From Sceloporus undulatus (lineage: Eukaryota > Chordata > Lepidosauria > Squamata > Phrynosomatidae): 64,000 nt of DNA. Positions within the stretch are counted from its first letter, which is position 1; every line of letters starts with the position of its first letter. Made by a program: the position numbers and the translations under genes. Below are positions 47,481 through 58,300 of this stretch, one piece after another. The stretch is taken from positions 109,254,586-109,318,585 of the forward strand of contig NC_056527.1 in assembly GCF_019175285.1 (NCBI RefSeq). The letters are read 5' to 3'. The notes below the pieces were generated by a model. That model had not been told where the DNA came from and ran no database searches. It worked only from the letters and a program-made list of their open reading frames with translations.

Positions 47481-48044
47481 CTGAACCAGAGATGCAGACA
47501 TGCTCCCACAGCAGTACGTGTGTGGGCCACTGATTTGTCATCATAGTAAACCTCTTTCTTATTGCCAATTTCAAAAGAACCGGTTGGGGCAGGCAAGGGC
47601 AAGCAGACACACCACCTTTCCCATCATCTGGAGTTGATTCTTTGTCTTCCAATGTTTCTGGGTTTGACCTGGGAAGGCATTAACAGAGCAGGGCTTGGAA
47701 AAGTTACTTTTTAAAGGACAGACCAGTTTCCTTCCTCCTCCCATTCCTCTACCACATCACGAATGAATCCTTTATTGTTCATTGTTTCCAGTTTGAGAAG
47801 GGAGGGGGGCATGAATAAAATAGGACCTGGAACAGTTATTTTTTGGACAAAAGTCTCCAGAATTACACCCCCTGCACCAACATGGCCCCTGGTTCCCATG
47901 TTGGCTGGGGATTCTGGGAGCTGTTGTCTCCTAAAATAACCTTTCTGAGCTCCTGGTAAGTTGTCTTAGGAGAAGCAATGGGAAGGCTGGAGGAAAGATT
48001 TTCAGGATCTCAGGTGGGTCTGGGGTCTTTGAAAAGAGAAAACT

Positions 48045-48275
48045 ACAAAAGAGCCAGTGTGGTGTAGTGTTGAACTCTGGAAGACCAGGGTTTGAATCCG
48101 TGGGATGGAAGCCCACTGGGTGTGACCTCGAATAAGTCACACTCTCTCAGCCCCAGAGGAAGCCAAAGGTAAATCTCTTGTGAACGGGTGCTGCCACAAG
48201 TAAACTCTGTGATTGGTTTACCTTAGGGCTGCCATAGGTCAGAAATTACTTGAAGGCACACCACCACAAAGTCAA
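48045..48275 (+). mobile_element. tRNA-derived squamate SINE
   Basis: GAGCCAGTGTGGTGTAGTGT through GGTTTGAATCC to TTGAAGGCACACCACCACA. Confidence 0.8.
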
Positions 48276-48574
48276 GATCTGTGCGTAGTGTGTGAGATCA
48301 TATACTACACTGGGTGAGAGGTAGGATGAGGCAAGCAGGATTCCTGGGTTCTGTCTAAGGGGAAGTCGGGTTTACTCAGAAACTAGAAGGAGATGGGGAT
48401 GGCCATGAAGGAGAAATTAGGTCAGATACTGACAGATATGGGGGAGAGGAAAAATGAGAAGAGGTGAATGAAAATAATAACAGGCAAGCTGGTGATGATA
48501 GGATTGAAAATGAAGAGGATGGCCAGACCGAAGGGCTGGGTCAGGTTATATAGGCCAGGTTATGTGGTGTCCCA

Positions 48575-48920
48575 TATATATAGGGTAACACTCTGTGATA
48601 CTAGTTTCATACCACTTTAATTGCCATGCCTCCCTCCTAAGGAATTCTGTGCTTTGGAGATGTGCTTAGAAAACTCTGCTAGAGAGCTATACGTAGTTCA
48701 CTTACTTGAACTACGGTTCATCTGCCTTGGATGCTTGTCTGCACTAGAGATTGGTAATGTAACCTTCAATTTCTTTCTTCTTAGGGTACTTTGGGAAATA
48801 TAATTTGGGTGAGACGTCTTAAGCTTTCTAAGACAGAATTCTTAATATCTCACCTATAAAACCCTGGATTTCTTATGATGGAGCCATGACAGTTAAAGTG
48901 GTATGAACCCGAACTAGCTG
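48575..48920. repeat. Diverged MITE-A-like palindrome
   Basis: TTTCATACCACTTTAATTGC near the left and ATGACAGTTAAAGTGGTATG at the right are inverted. The centre holds a second hairpin, GTAGTTCACTTACTTGAACTAC. Confidence 0.5.
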
Positions 48921-49245
48921 TGTATTGCAACTACACTCAAAATGGTTTCAAGTTTAGGTTTGAACCATAGCATCCTTTTTTCCTGTTAATTCATTGCGTT
49001 GTTCCTTCCATTCATGAACCAAACCACGAAATTGAGAAATGTTGTGGTTGTCGTTACTTAAAGGTCTCTTGGTGCTGTACAAAAAACAAACAAACAAAAA
49101 ACCGTATTCCCAGCTCAGAGGCTTACCTTTGATAGACAGAAAGCAAAAAGGAAAGGATTGGTGAAGGAACAGGGAAACATGCAAATCCAAGCACTCAATT
49201 CTTCATGAATTAATGTGAGAATGGCAAAAGGATCTAGCCACTGAG

Positions 49246-49728
49246 GGTGCATCTACACTGCAAAATGAATGCAGTTTGACATTGCTTTAAGTGACATGGC
49301 TCAGAACTATGGAATTCTGGCATTTGTAGTTTTGTGAGATATTTAGCCTTCTCTGTTGGAGAGCTCTGGTGCCACAACAAAATACAAATCCCAGGATTCC
49401 ATAGGATGGGGTCATGGAAGTTAAAGTGGGGTCAAACTGCATTAATTCTGCAGTGTGGCCGCAGCCTGAGAAATGAACTCCTGGGAAGAAAAAGAGCCAA
49501 ATAGTGGCTGGTTCCTAACCCCTCTCCACACTGCAAAAATAATCTGGTTCCAACCAGACCCACTTTAATTGCCATGGCTTCAGCACTATGGAGTTCTGGG
49601 AACGGTAGTTTGTTGAGGCACCAGAGCGGAGCTCAATAAACTACAGTTTTCAGAAGTCCATAGCATTGAGCCATGGCAGTTAAAATGGGGTCAAATTGGA
49701 TTATTTTTGTAGTGTGGAGGCAGCCCTA
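49246..49728. repeat. Two adjacent MITE-A copies
   Basis: 49246-49472 (GCATCTACACTGCAAAATGA to TAATTCTGCAGTGTGG) and 49519-49728 (TCCACACTGCAAAAATAATC to TTATTTTTGTAGTGTGG). Both keep terminal and inner inverted pairs. Confidence 0.75.
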
Positions 49729-50434
49729 GATGAAGTGAAGTGGGAAATGGTGGTAGCGGTGAGATCTCATGGAACAGAGCACTCCTGGAGTGGACAAGAA
49801 GAAACCTGAATAACTGGCTGTCAGGAATAAATCCTGGCAGGCAACTGAAGAACCATGGGGTTTCCCCATGTATCTCAATCCCGTCCTTTTCTACTTTTCT
49901 TCTTCTTTTTTTTTTAATGGTGGTGAGTCAAGCAGAAAGCCCTGAAGCGGTGTGAGTCTGACACTGTTTTGCTTGTAAGCTGCAACTTGGAGGTGGCAAA
50001 CCCCCCTTTCATCATCCTTCCTCTTGCAGGCACTGAGTTTCATCTGATGAAGGAAGAAATACAGGTAGCAGTAATTTGCGTGAAGGAGAAGATAAGAAGC
50101 ACGCTTGAGACATCTTACCCAACCAACCGACAAACATCTTCTTCCTCTTCCAATTGTCCTTGGTCCTAGGAGGCCAAGAGTGATCGGTAGTTACCCATCG
50201 TTTCAGAGTGTCCTCCTTTCCATTCCGAGGGTGGCCTGCCCTAATAAACCTATAGAGGTGGAATGTGGGTGTGGTGAGTTCATGATTTAGGACATGGGAT
50301 TTCTTTTGCAATACCAGGTGCTACAGTTTAATGATTAGAGCAAGGCCAGGGTGACCAGATGCCATAGCTGCAAAAGAGGACAAGACACCACAAAATGTAG
50401 GACATGCAAGAAAAACATAGGATATTACAAAATA

Positions 50435-51190
50435 CAGTTGGCCCTCCCAGTGGTGTCACTAAATGGGTGCAGACCACACCAGGTGACACCCTAAAAGTTG
50501 GAGTGATACCACTTCTCTTTAAACATCTATCTTTGGGCACAAACGATCTGTGGCACTGATCTGCTTCCTTTTAAAATGCCTTAAGAGATGGTGGGAGTGG
50601 GGTGAAGCTCAGTGGGAGGAGAAAGGAGAGGCTGGAGAATTTTTTTAAAATTAAAATTCCAAATTTTAAAAATTTAAATATTTTTTTAAAAATGGATTTT
50701 TTATTTTTTTAAATTCTTTTAAATTTTTCTTTGAAAATATCACATTTTACAAAATCTTCACTGTGTATATGCAAATACATTTAGGTTGTGCACATTATAT
50801 TGTAATTTGAAGGTATAACTTTAATTTCGCTAGTTGTTTATGGCACAACTATTAGCATTGCATTCAGTGGCATATGGGAATTAAAATGTACACGTAACAT
50901 TAGTGCAAAAAAATTTACTAAGGATTCTGTATGGTGTGAAATGAGAGGTCAATGGGGGTGTGACACCATGAGTTACTGCATCTAGTGACGCCACTTGGCC
51001 CTCCACATTTGCGACTTTGACTTTTGCAGCTTTGATTATTTGTGGGTTTGATTAATATGTTCTCTCTAGGAATTTCTAGGTCCTCCGGTGCAACTCTGCT
51101 GGAAATTGACCATAGAGTTGCACCTGAGGACTTGGCGATGACTAGAGAAAACTCTTCTCTAGACATTTGTAGGTCCTTTAGCTGGGATAT
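50435..51190. mobile_element. Tigger-like MITE, interrupted
   Basis: It starts CAGTTGGCCCTC after a TA, is split by the hAT copy at 50447-50995, and resumes with CACATTTGCGACTTTGACTT. It then contains GTTCTCTCTAGGAATTTC and an inverted segment around GGTCCTCCGGTGCAACTC. The right end is diffuse. It is the same family as the 4.2 kb element. Confidence 0.55.
50447..50995. mobile_element. hAT-like MITE inserted in the end of a Tigger-like element
   Basis: The left end CCAGTGGTGTCACTA and the inverted right end AGTGGCGTCACTA form the terminal repeats. Perfect 8-bp target duplications, TGGCCCTC, lie at 50439-50446 and 50996-51003. The target is the terminal repeat of a Tigger-like element (CAGTTGGCCCTC, then CACATTTGCG resumes at 51004), so this hAT copy is the younger of the two. 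Confidence 0.8.
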
Positions 51191-52009
51191 AAACAACAGA
51201 GAAATTGGAGGGAGGGGCGGGGGGCAGAGAAAAGAAGCCTGCTATTCCTGTAAATTCAGCATTGTGTGCTGAAGGACAGCAACCTTTCTGAGAGTCGCAG
51301 CCTCCAGCCAGCCTACCCAAATGGGTGCAACAAGGTGATCTTTGCCACCAATTAATGTCACAAGAGGGAGTTACTTTGCAGGATTGTGGGGGCAGGAAAA
51401 GTTCCAGCCAGTGTCACTTCACAAACCTGAGCCCAGTGAAGTGAGTGGGTGGGATGGCTCAGTCCACTAGTGCCAGTGGGCTTTATCTGGGCAATGGGGG
51501 CCTAAGCAGCTGCCCAAAGAGGCTAGGCGATAGCCGCTGTCAACTGCAAGCTTCTGCTTTCCTGTTTGTACATTTGCCTAAAATCACTTCCAGTTTTCTC
51601 TATATGCAGGAGGAGCATCAGAATTAGCAACGATCAGAGCATATGTCTGTCTTCTCCAACCCAGTTTTTTCTCGATGTGGACAGCAACTGCCCCAGCCAC
51701 CAGTGTGTTGAGAAGTTGGAGAAGACTGGCTTGGGTTATATGAAACCTTTTTTTTTTAGCATGATGAACACTTTCTCAGCCCACATGTTGCCACATCTGA
51801 AATGATCACACTCAAAAGATCCATCTGGCTCACTCACTTCATGACAATATATATAATAGTTCCTCCATTTGGATAACCTCTTCTGGGATGAGCTAAGTGC
51901 TGGAGTGGGATAATATCTTGCCACCACGAACCAAGTTCCACAAGTCCGTCTACCCTTGGAATTGTCAAAAGTGACAAGGTTTTTATGGAGCTTTTAATAC
52001 ATTTTAATT

Positions 52010-52408
52010 TTTAATGTGTAACCTTTTTAACTTTTTTAAAGTGTTTGGTTTTTAAAAAAACTTTGTATCTACATTTTAATGTTTTTGTATTGCTTTTGTT
52101 TTGTTTTAAAATTGTTGTTAGCCGCTTTGAGTCCCTATATTGGGAGAAAGATGGGATATAAATGTTGTTATTGTTGTTGTGTGCCTTCAAGTTGTTTCTG
52201 ACTTATGGTGACTCTAAGCCTTGGAGACCCTATCATAGGGTTTCTTGGCAGATTTCTTCACAGAGAGGGGTCTGCCATTGGCATCTTCTGAGGCTGAGAG
52301 AATGTGACTATCCCAAGGTTACTCAGTGGGTTTCCATGGCTGAACCAGGACTCAAACCCTGGTCTCCCAGTGGCCTAGCCCAACGCTCAAACCATTACAC
52401 TGGAAAAT
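52010..52408. repeat. LINE 3' end followed by a minus-strand tRNA-derived SINE
   Basis: 52010-52165 resembles a CR1/L2 LINE tail (TTAGCCGCTTTGAGTCCC, GATGGGATATAAATG). 52172-52408 is the squamate SINE in reverse (GTGTGCCTTCAAGTTGTTTC to CGCTCAAACCATTACACTG). Confidence 0.65.
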
Positions 52409-52967
52409 AAATAAAATGCATGAATAATAATAATGATGATGCTACACGTGTATATTTCCTATAGGTCTGACTCACATCATTTCACCCACAATTTTACATC
52501 TGGCATACATAAAACCCACTCAATGTGTAGATCAAGATGAAGTTATTGTTTCCCAGATCTTGGTTGTGTTACCCAATGTGTAGCTTGGCCTACGTGCGTA
52601 CAAGTCCGATTCAAACACTATGCAAACATTATGTCCTCCTTCCTGTGTACCTTCTGTGTTTGTCTGAAACAGCCCACAGTAGTGAAGGAACTTGGAAAAA
52701 CAGCATCCTATAAGTGATGTTCCCCTTTCATGTTTAGCCAACAGATTGTCCCATTGATAATGTCATCCTGGTTGTAAAGAACATCCGACTTGTGTTTGGG
52801 GGAAATGTTACCTTGTTGTCTCTAGGGAAACGTCTTCTCCACTGTTATCCCCCCCATCTACCCATTACCTCCTTCATACTCTATCAAGACAAATGTCACT
52901 ATACAGTACTGGTAACTGCAGATAGCTGCAGTTTACACTTTCATCAGTTCTCTGTTTTCAAGGTTCT

Positions 52968-53153
52968 TCAAGGGTTTTCCTGCCACAGAGAAGGTGAAGA
53001 TGTCTCTATGCCTCCAGCTGAAGCCGGTTGACTAGGAGATATAGCTGGGTTGATCCCTGCAAAGGGGTTTTCCTCCAGCAAGGAGACATTGTCCAGGGCC
53101 ACTTTCTCAAGGTCCATTGGGTCCAGGGTTGCACAGCTGCGCAAGTGATTCAT
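52968..53153 (-). other. Coding-like open frame of unknown nature
   Basis: The 61-residue frame contains DPMDLEKVALDNVSLLEENP then FAGINPAIS and ends QENP before a stop. Residue composition and G/C at third positions look more gene-like than the surroundings, and an acceptor-like TTGCGCAG precedes CTGTGCAACC. I do not recognise the protein. It could be a last exon, a decayed retrocopy or chance. Confidence 0.25.
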
Positions 53154-53249
53154 TTGTAAGAAAGGATCATTTCTTGGAGTTTCCCTCTCAGATTAAAATT
53201 TCTGCTACAGGTAGGTCTAAATACCGTAAAGGCACCAGATCCCATCTGT

Positions 53250-53905
53250 TCTTGGATTAGTATAGTCATTTCTTCTCCATGGATCCAACTATCCGTGGCT
53301 TGAAAATGTTAAAAAAATAAATAAAGTCAGCACTCTGTATCAATGGATTTCTTATGCGTAGATCCAACTATTCACAGCTTGAAAATATTAAAAATAAATA
53401 AATAAATAAATAAGTACAGTGGGCCCTTGGTATCCTCTGGGGTTTGGTTCCAGGATCCCCTGTGGATACCAAAATCTGCTCAAGTCTCACTAAATGCAAT
53501 AGCATAGTGAAATGGTGTCCCTTATATAAAATGGCATCTGTATCTATGGATTTTTTATCCATGTATTCAAGCATCCGCAGAGTGAAAATACGTTAAAAGT
53601 GTATAAATTCCAAAAAGCAACCCTACATTTTGCCATTTTATATAAGGGACATCATTCTACTATGTCATTTTATTTAATGGGACTTAAGCATCCATGGATT
53701 TTGTTATCGATGGGAGGGGATGGTCCTGGAACCAAACTGCAGCGGATACGAAGGGCCCACTGTAAATTCCAAAAGCAAATCCTGATTTTGCCATTTTATA
53801 TAAGGGACACTGTTTCACTGTGCTATTGCATTTAGTGAAACTTGAGCATCCACAGATTTTGATATCCACAGGGGATGATGGATATCAAGGGCCCACTGTA
53901 CAACA
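53250..53905. repeat. Cluster of overlapping Tigger-like MITE pieces
   Basis: At least three partial copies in both orientations: GGGCCCTTGGTATCCTCTGG near 53421, ATACGAAGGGCCCACTGTA near 53747 and ATCAAGGGCCCACTGTAC near 53884, with repeated ATTTTATATAAGGGACA blocks (53635, 53797). It also contains an AAAT run at 53390-53412. This is either nested insertion or local rearrangement of one family. Confidence 0.55.
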
Positions 53906-53945
53906 ACTACCAGGTATTGTAGGCTAGATATTCAGAGGATGTAAG

Positions 53946-54235
53946 AGAACCAGTGTGGTAAAGCAATTTGAGTATTAGACTACAACCCTGGAGACCAGGG
54001 TTCGATTCCCAACTCAGCCATGAAACCCATTGGGTGACCTTAGGCAAGTCACATTTTCTCAGCCTCAGGGGAAGGCAATGACAAACCTCCTCTGAACAAA
54101 TCTTGCCAAATAAACCCATGATAGGTTTGCCTTAGTGCACTACAACAAACTACAAATCCCATGATTCCCTAGTACTGAGCCAGGGCAGTTAAAGTGGTCT
54201 CAAACTGGATCATTTCTGCAGTGGATTCTCTTTCT
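53946..54235 (+). repeat. tRNA-derived SINE followed by a MITE-A half
   Basis: 53946-54135 is the squamate SINE (AACCAGTGTGGTAAAGCAAT, GGTTCGATTCC). 54140-54235 is the right half of the palindromic MITE-A (AAACTACAAATCCCATGATT to ATCATTTCTGCAGTGG). Confidence 0.7.
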
Positions 54236-55009
54236 CTCGCTTCCTTTTGTCTAAATCTAGCAGTTTGGTACATTTACTTTTTGGGACTACAACTCCCAGA
54301 CTCCCATTAGCTAGCTGGAGGATTTGGGGAGTTGCAATCCCCAAAGTAACATTTCAGAGTCCAAAGTCAGAAATCTATAGTCTTTTCGAGGTATAAACCA
54401 TGCTATTTTTGATAAGGGACTTATGTCACTGCTGTGTCTACCTCCTTCTCTGAGGACGATGCCCTGACCATTTCAACCTGAAAAAGCAAAATCGACAAGG
54501 CTTCTGCAACATTAAATCGTATTTTTGGATTCTGTTTCCGTTTGGATTCAAAGCTCGCGAGACAAAAGCATTTAAAAAACAATCCTTTCACATCCTTCTT
54601 CGCAGCCGAAACAGGAAAGCTGTCTGCAAATAATGTGCCCAAAAACATAATAGTCCCACCTGCAATTACAATTCCCATCATCCGCTTCTCTCTCTATATA
54701 ATGACTAATTCTATAATATAAATAAATAATTCAATGCAAGAATTATTGGACCAACTCAAATGCAAAAAAACACTTTTATGCAGGCTTTCCAAGCTCCATT
54801 AGCTTCCTCATCAAACAAAATGCACAAAAAACAAAATGCACGGGCCAAGAAGAGCATGGCTTTTTTGTGCAGTTTGCATTATATTTTATTGTATTTTAAT
54901 TTAATTTTTGTGCACTTTGCATTTTATTCTATTTTATTGTATTTTATTTTTTGTGCACTTTGCATTTTATTCTATTTTTGCCAAACATCTTCCTCCCAAC
55001 AAATTCTGT

Positions 55010-55334
55010 ATTGAGAACAGCGCCCCTAGCGGTCGTCGCAGGAAACGACCTTCAGCTCCCGTTCCGTCCCTTGACGTCACGTAACATCTGCCGCGCTGCA
55101 TTGTGGGACGCGAGTCCTTTCTTCCGTAGCCATTAAGGCGACGGAAGGCGAAGAGACTACGCTAACCGTCATGCACCGCGCCTCCCTTTCGCCGAGGTGC
55201 ATCCCGGGATCTGTAGTCCTCCCGTCAACTGTCATTACGCGAAGAACCACAACTCCCACAGTGCCCAGCGGCGTAACCCCCCCCCTTTTTCTGAGCCCTT
55301 TGGGTCGAGAAGAGAAGGGGGAAGGCTCCCCAAA
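55010..55334 (+). promoter_or_regulatory. GC-rich promoter and 5'UTR of ARMC5
   Basis: A CpG-containing block amid AT-rich DNA just upstream of the ARMC5 ATG. It holds a perfect CRE, TGACGTCA, at 55072-55079. Two ZNF143/THAP11-like sites are visible: ACCACAACTCCCACAGTGCC near 55247-55266, and on the minus strand ACTACAGATCCCGGGATGC near 55198-55216. A third half-match, GCATTGTGGGA, lies near 55099. No TATA box is evident. This layout is typical of a housekeeping, possibly bidirectional, promoter. No divergent partner gene was identified with confidence. Confidence 0.7.
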
Positions 55335-58300
55335 ATGGCGTCTCCTGCCTGCAGGGGAGCCGGGGGCGTCCCTTCCAGCACGGGCTCCTTGGGCTACTGC
55401 TTGGCCCAGCTGCGCAAAGGCACGGAGCCCGGCCTGGGCAAGGCCTTGCTGGCCCTCAGGACCCAGCACATCAAGGAGGCCGGGGGCATCGCCCGCTTCA
55501 GGGACCGCGGGGGGCTGGCTCCTCTGCTGGGGGTCCTGGCCGGCGCCCCGAGGCCCAGGAGGACCCTGGACCTGGCCCTCAGCATCCTGGGCAACTGCTG
55601 CACCGAAGGGGGCAGCCGCACCCAGGTGCGAGAGCTGGGGGGGATCCCTGCCCTTGGTGAGTCCGGGAGGGCGCCCAGGGCTCGGGGAGGCCTTTGGAAG
55701 GGCTGCGGGGGAATGGGGCCTCAGAAGGGGGCGCCCTAAAAGTGGGGAGGCCCCACTGCGCCTGAGGCCCCTGTGGCCTTGGCTTGCTTCCTTTGCAATG
55801 CTTTAAGTCAGCAGTTCTCAACCTGTGGGTCGCAGCCCTTTTGGGGGTCGAATGGCTCTTTCTCAGGGGTCGCCTAAGCCAAGACCATCGCAAACACAGA
55901 TTTTATATTATGATATATCACCACAACATGAGGAACGGTATTAAAAGGTCGCAGCATTAGGAAGAAGGTTGAGAACCACTGCTTTAAGAGGGTGTTGAGC
56001 ATGGGACAGCTGTGGTGAGGGGTTCAAATTATGACTCTGGAGGCCTGGGTTCAAATCCCCACCACTCAGCTGTGGAAACCCACTGGGTGACCTTGGGCAA
56101 GTCACACTCTCTCAGCCTCTGAAGAAGCTTGCCAAGAAAACCCTGTAATACGGTCGCTTTAGGTTTACTCAAAGTCACAAGACGACTTGAAGGCAAAGAG
56201 CACACACACACAGGCTGCATTTACATTGCAGAAATAATCCAATTTGACACCACTTAAACTGCCAAGGTTGAGTTCTGTGGACTGTAGGGAATTGTAGTTT
56301 GTTGTGGCACTAGAGCTCTTTGACAGAGAATCGTAGAATCATGTCTCATTAAGCTACAACTCCCAGAATTCCACAGCATTCAGCCATGGCAGTTAAAGTG
56401 GTGTCAACCTGGATTATTTCTGTAGGGCGGATGCCCTACAGTGGGGGAGATCTGGAACCACCTAGTTGTTTGCATCTAGTATAAATATGGCCCTTGGGCA
56501 AGTCACACTCTCTCAGCCTCAGAGGATGGCCAAGGCAAGCCCTCTCTGAGCAGGTTTGCTAAGAAAACCCCATGATAGCTTTGCCTTAAGGTCACCATAA
56601 TGACTTGTAAGCAAACAACACACACACACACAGATCCCCCTACTTTGGGAAAGATCTGGAGCCACTTGGTTGCCTGCACTGAGTATATTGGATTTATTGC
56701 TGAATGGATTTCTTGTCAAGCAGTTAGGGATACAGTTTAGGATAAGGAAAACATTTGTGTGTGTGTGGGGGGGGTGTCTTTGCCAAGGAAGCCCATCATC
56801 CAAGGTATGTTTCCTTAGGATCCCTCTGCTGTTGTGTTGGAGTACCTGGGTGTTATTTCAGGCCCAAGGAGGAGAAGGTTAAGAGGTGACATGATACTCC
56901 TGTTTAAATATTGGAAGGGATGTCATGCAGAGGATGGAGCAATCTTGTTTTCTGCTGCTCTAGAAACTAGGACAGGGAGCAATGGATTCAAAAGACAGGA
57001 AAAGAGAATCCACCTCAACATTAGGAAGAACTTCCTGATGGCAAGACTTTTTCAACAGTGAATGGTGCTGCCTCAGAGTGTGATGGAGCCTCCTTCTTTG
57101 GAGGTTTTTCAAAAGAGGCTTAGATGGCCATCTGTCAGGAGTGCTTTGACTGAGTCTTTCTGCATGGCAGGGGCTGAGCTGGACGGCCGTTGCAGTCTCT
57201 TCCAGCTCTATGATTCTGTGAAATAAAAGTCAGGAATAGGCAGCCTATAGTGTCCTCCAGGTATTTTGAACTATAGCTCCCAGAATCCCTGATGGTTGTC
57301 TGTGCTGGTTTAAATTCATATAGTCCCAAACATATGGAGGACGCCTGGTATCCCTCTGCAGGGCACTTGTACTACACTCTGGTGACTTGTGTCTCCCATG
57401 ATTATTTAAGCAGGATGCCATTTGCTTAGTTTTCTAGTGTGTTGAAGAGCATTGAGAGAGCTGCCTGGTGGAACTGAGACAGGATTTTGGCCATTTACAA
57501 GCGTCACATCTGACCCTTTTGAAGATCTTGAGCTCTGTGCCACATTAAGCCACATTCCTCACACTTGTGAAGTGCCAAGAATCTTTCATTTGACTTATGA
57601 CTATTTAAATGGAGTATGTGTGAAATGCAGCCTAGGCCATTCAGGGATGCAGCTTAGGAATGTGCCTTGGCTTGTTATAACTTGCCTTCTGCTATTTCTG
57701 CAGTTGGCACGCCACCTGGCTGTTAATGTGCAAATGCCAGCACTTCATCTTTGAAACAAAGATACAAGTGGCTGAAGACAAATATCTATTAGTAGTTTAC
57801 TTTTAACTGCCTGTTTCCTTATTGATGCTAAGCTATGGGACTATTTTCAGGGCTTGCAATGCATGTGTGCACATGTGTGCTGTACATTTATTATATTTTT
57901 TAAAAGGCTTTTACAGTTGTGGTGTTCAAATAGGATAGCTACCCCCCCCTACAAATACATGGTATTGTACAGCAGATACTGATCTCTGCAGTGTATCAAG
58001 TATAGACATGTGATGCATCTTGGCCAGAGAACTTGCGGTTTATAATCGTTGGACCAGATTTGATGTTAGTGGTGTTCGGGAATCATTCAGCTACTGTCAT
58101 CCCAGATATGCTTTTCATTAGAGTGACTGACAGACAGACAACTAAGACATTGTTGTTGTTCTTGTTTTTAATCATAAAAGACTAACACAGCTACCCGTCT
58201 TGAAGCTGTTTATGCTTTTACAGCTGGATTATCCCCCCCCCCATTCTGTGTATTTGTAGTTGCTATCCTGAAATCACTCGCAGCAGAAAGCATCCAGAAT

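Noticed and set aside
54421-54681. 86-codon minus frame upstream of ARMC5, with a hydrophobic N-terminus
   Set aside because: No family recognised, AT-rich codon use, no convincing splice sites, and it lies beside repeat debris.
55197-55334. Upstream in-frame ATG that would lengthen ARMC5 by 46 codons
   Set aside because: The added residues do not resemble any ARMC5 start and lie in the GC-rich 5'UTR; the ATG at 55335 aligns with the family start.
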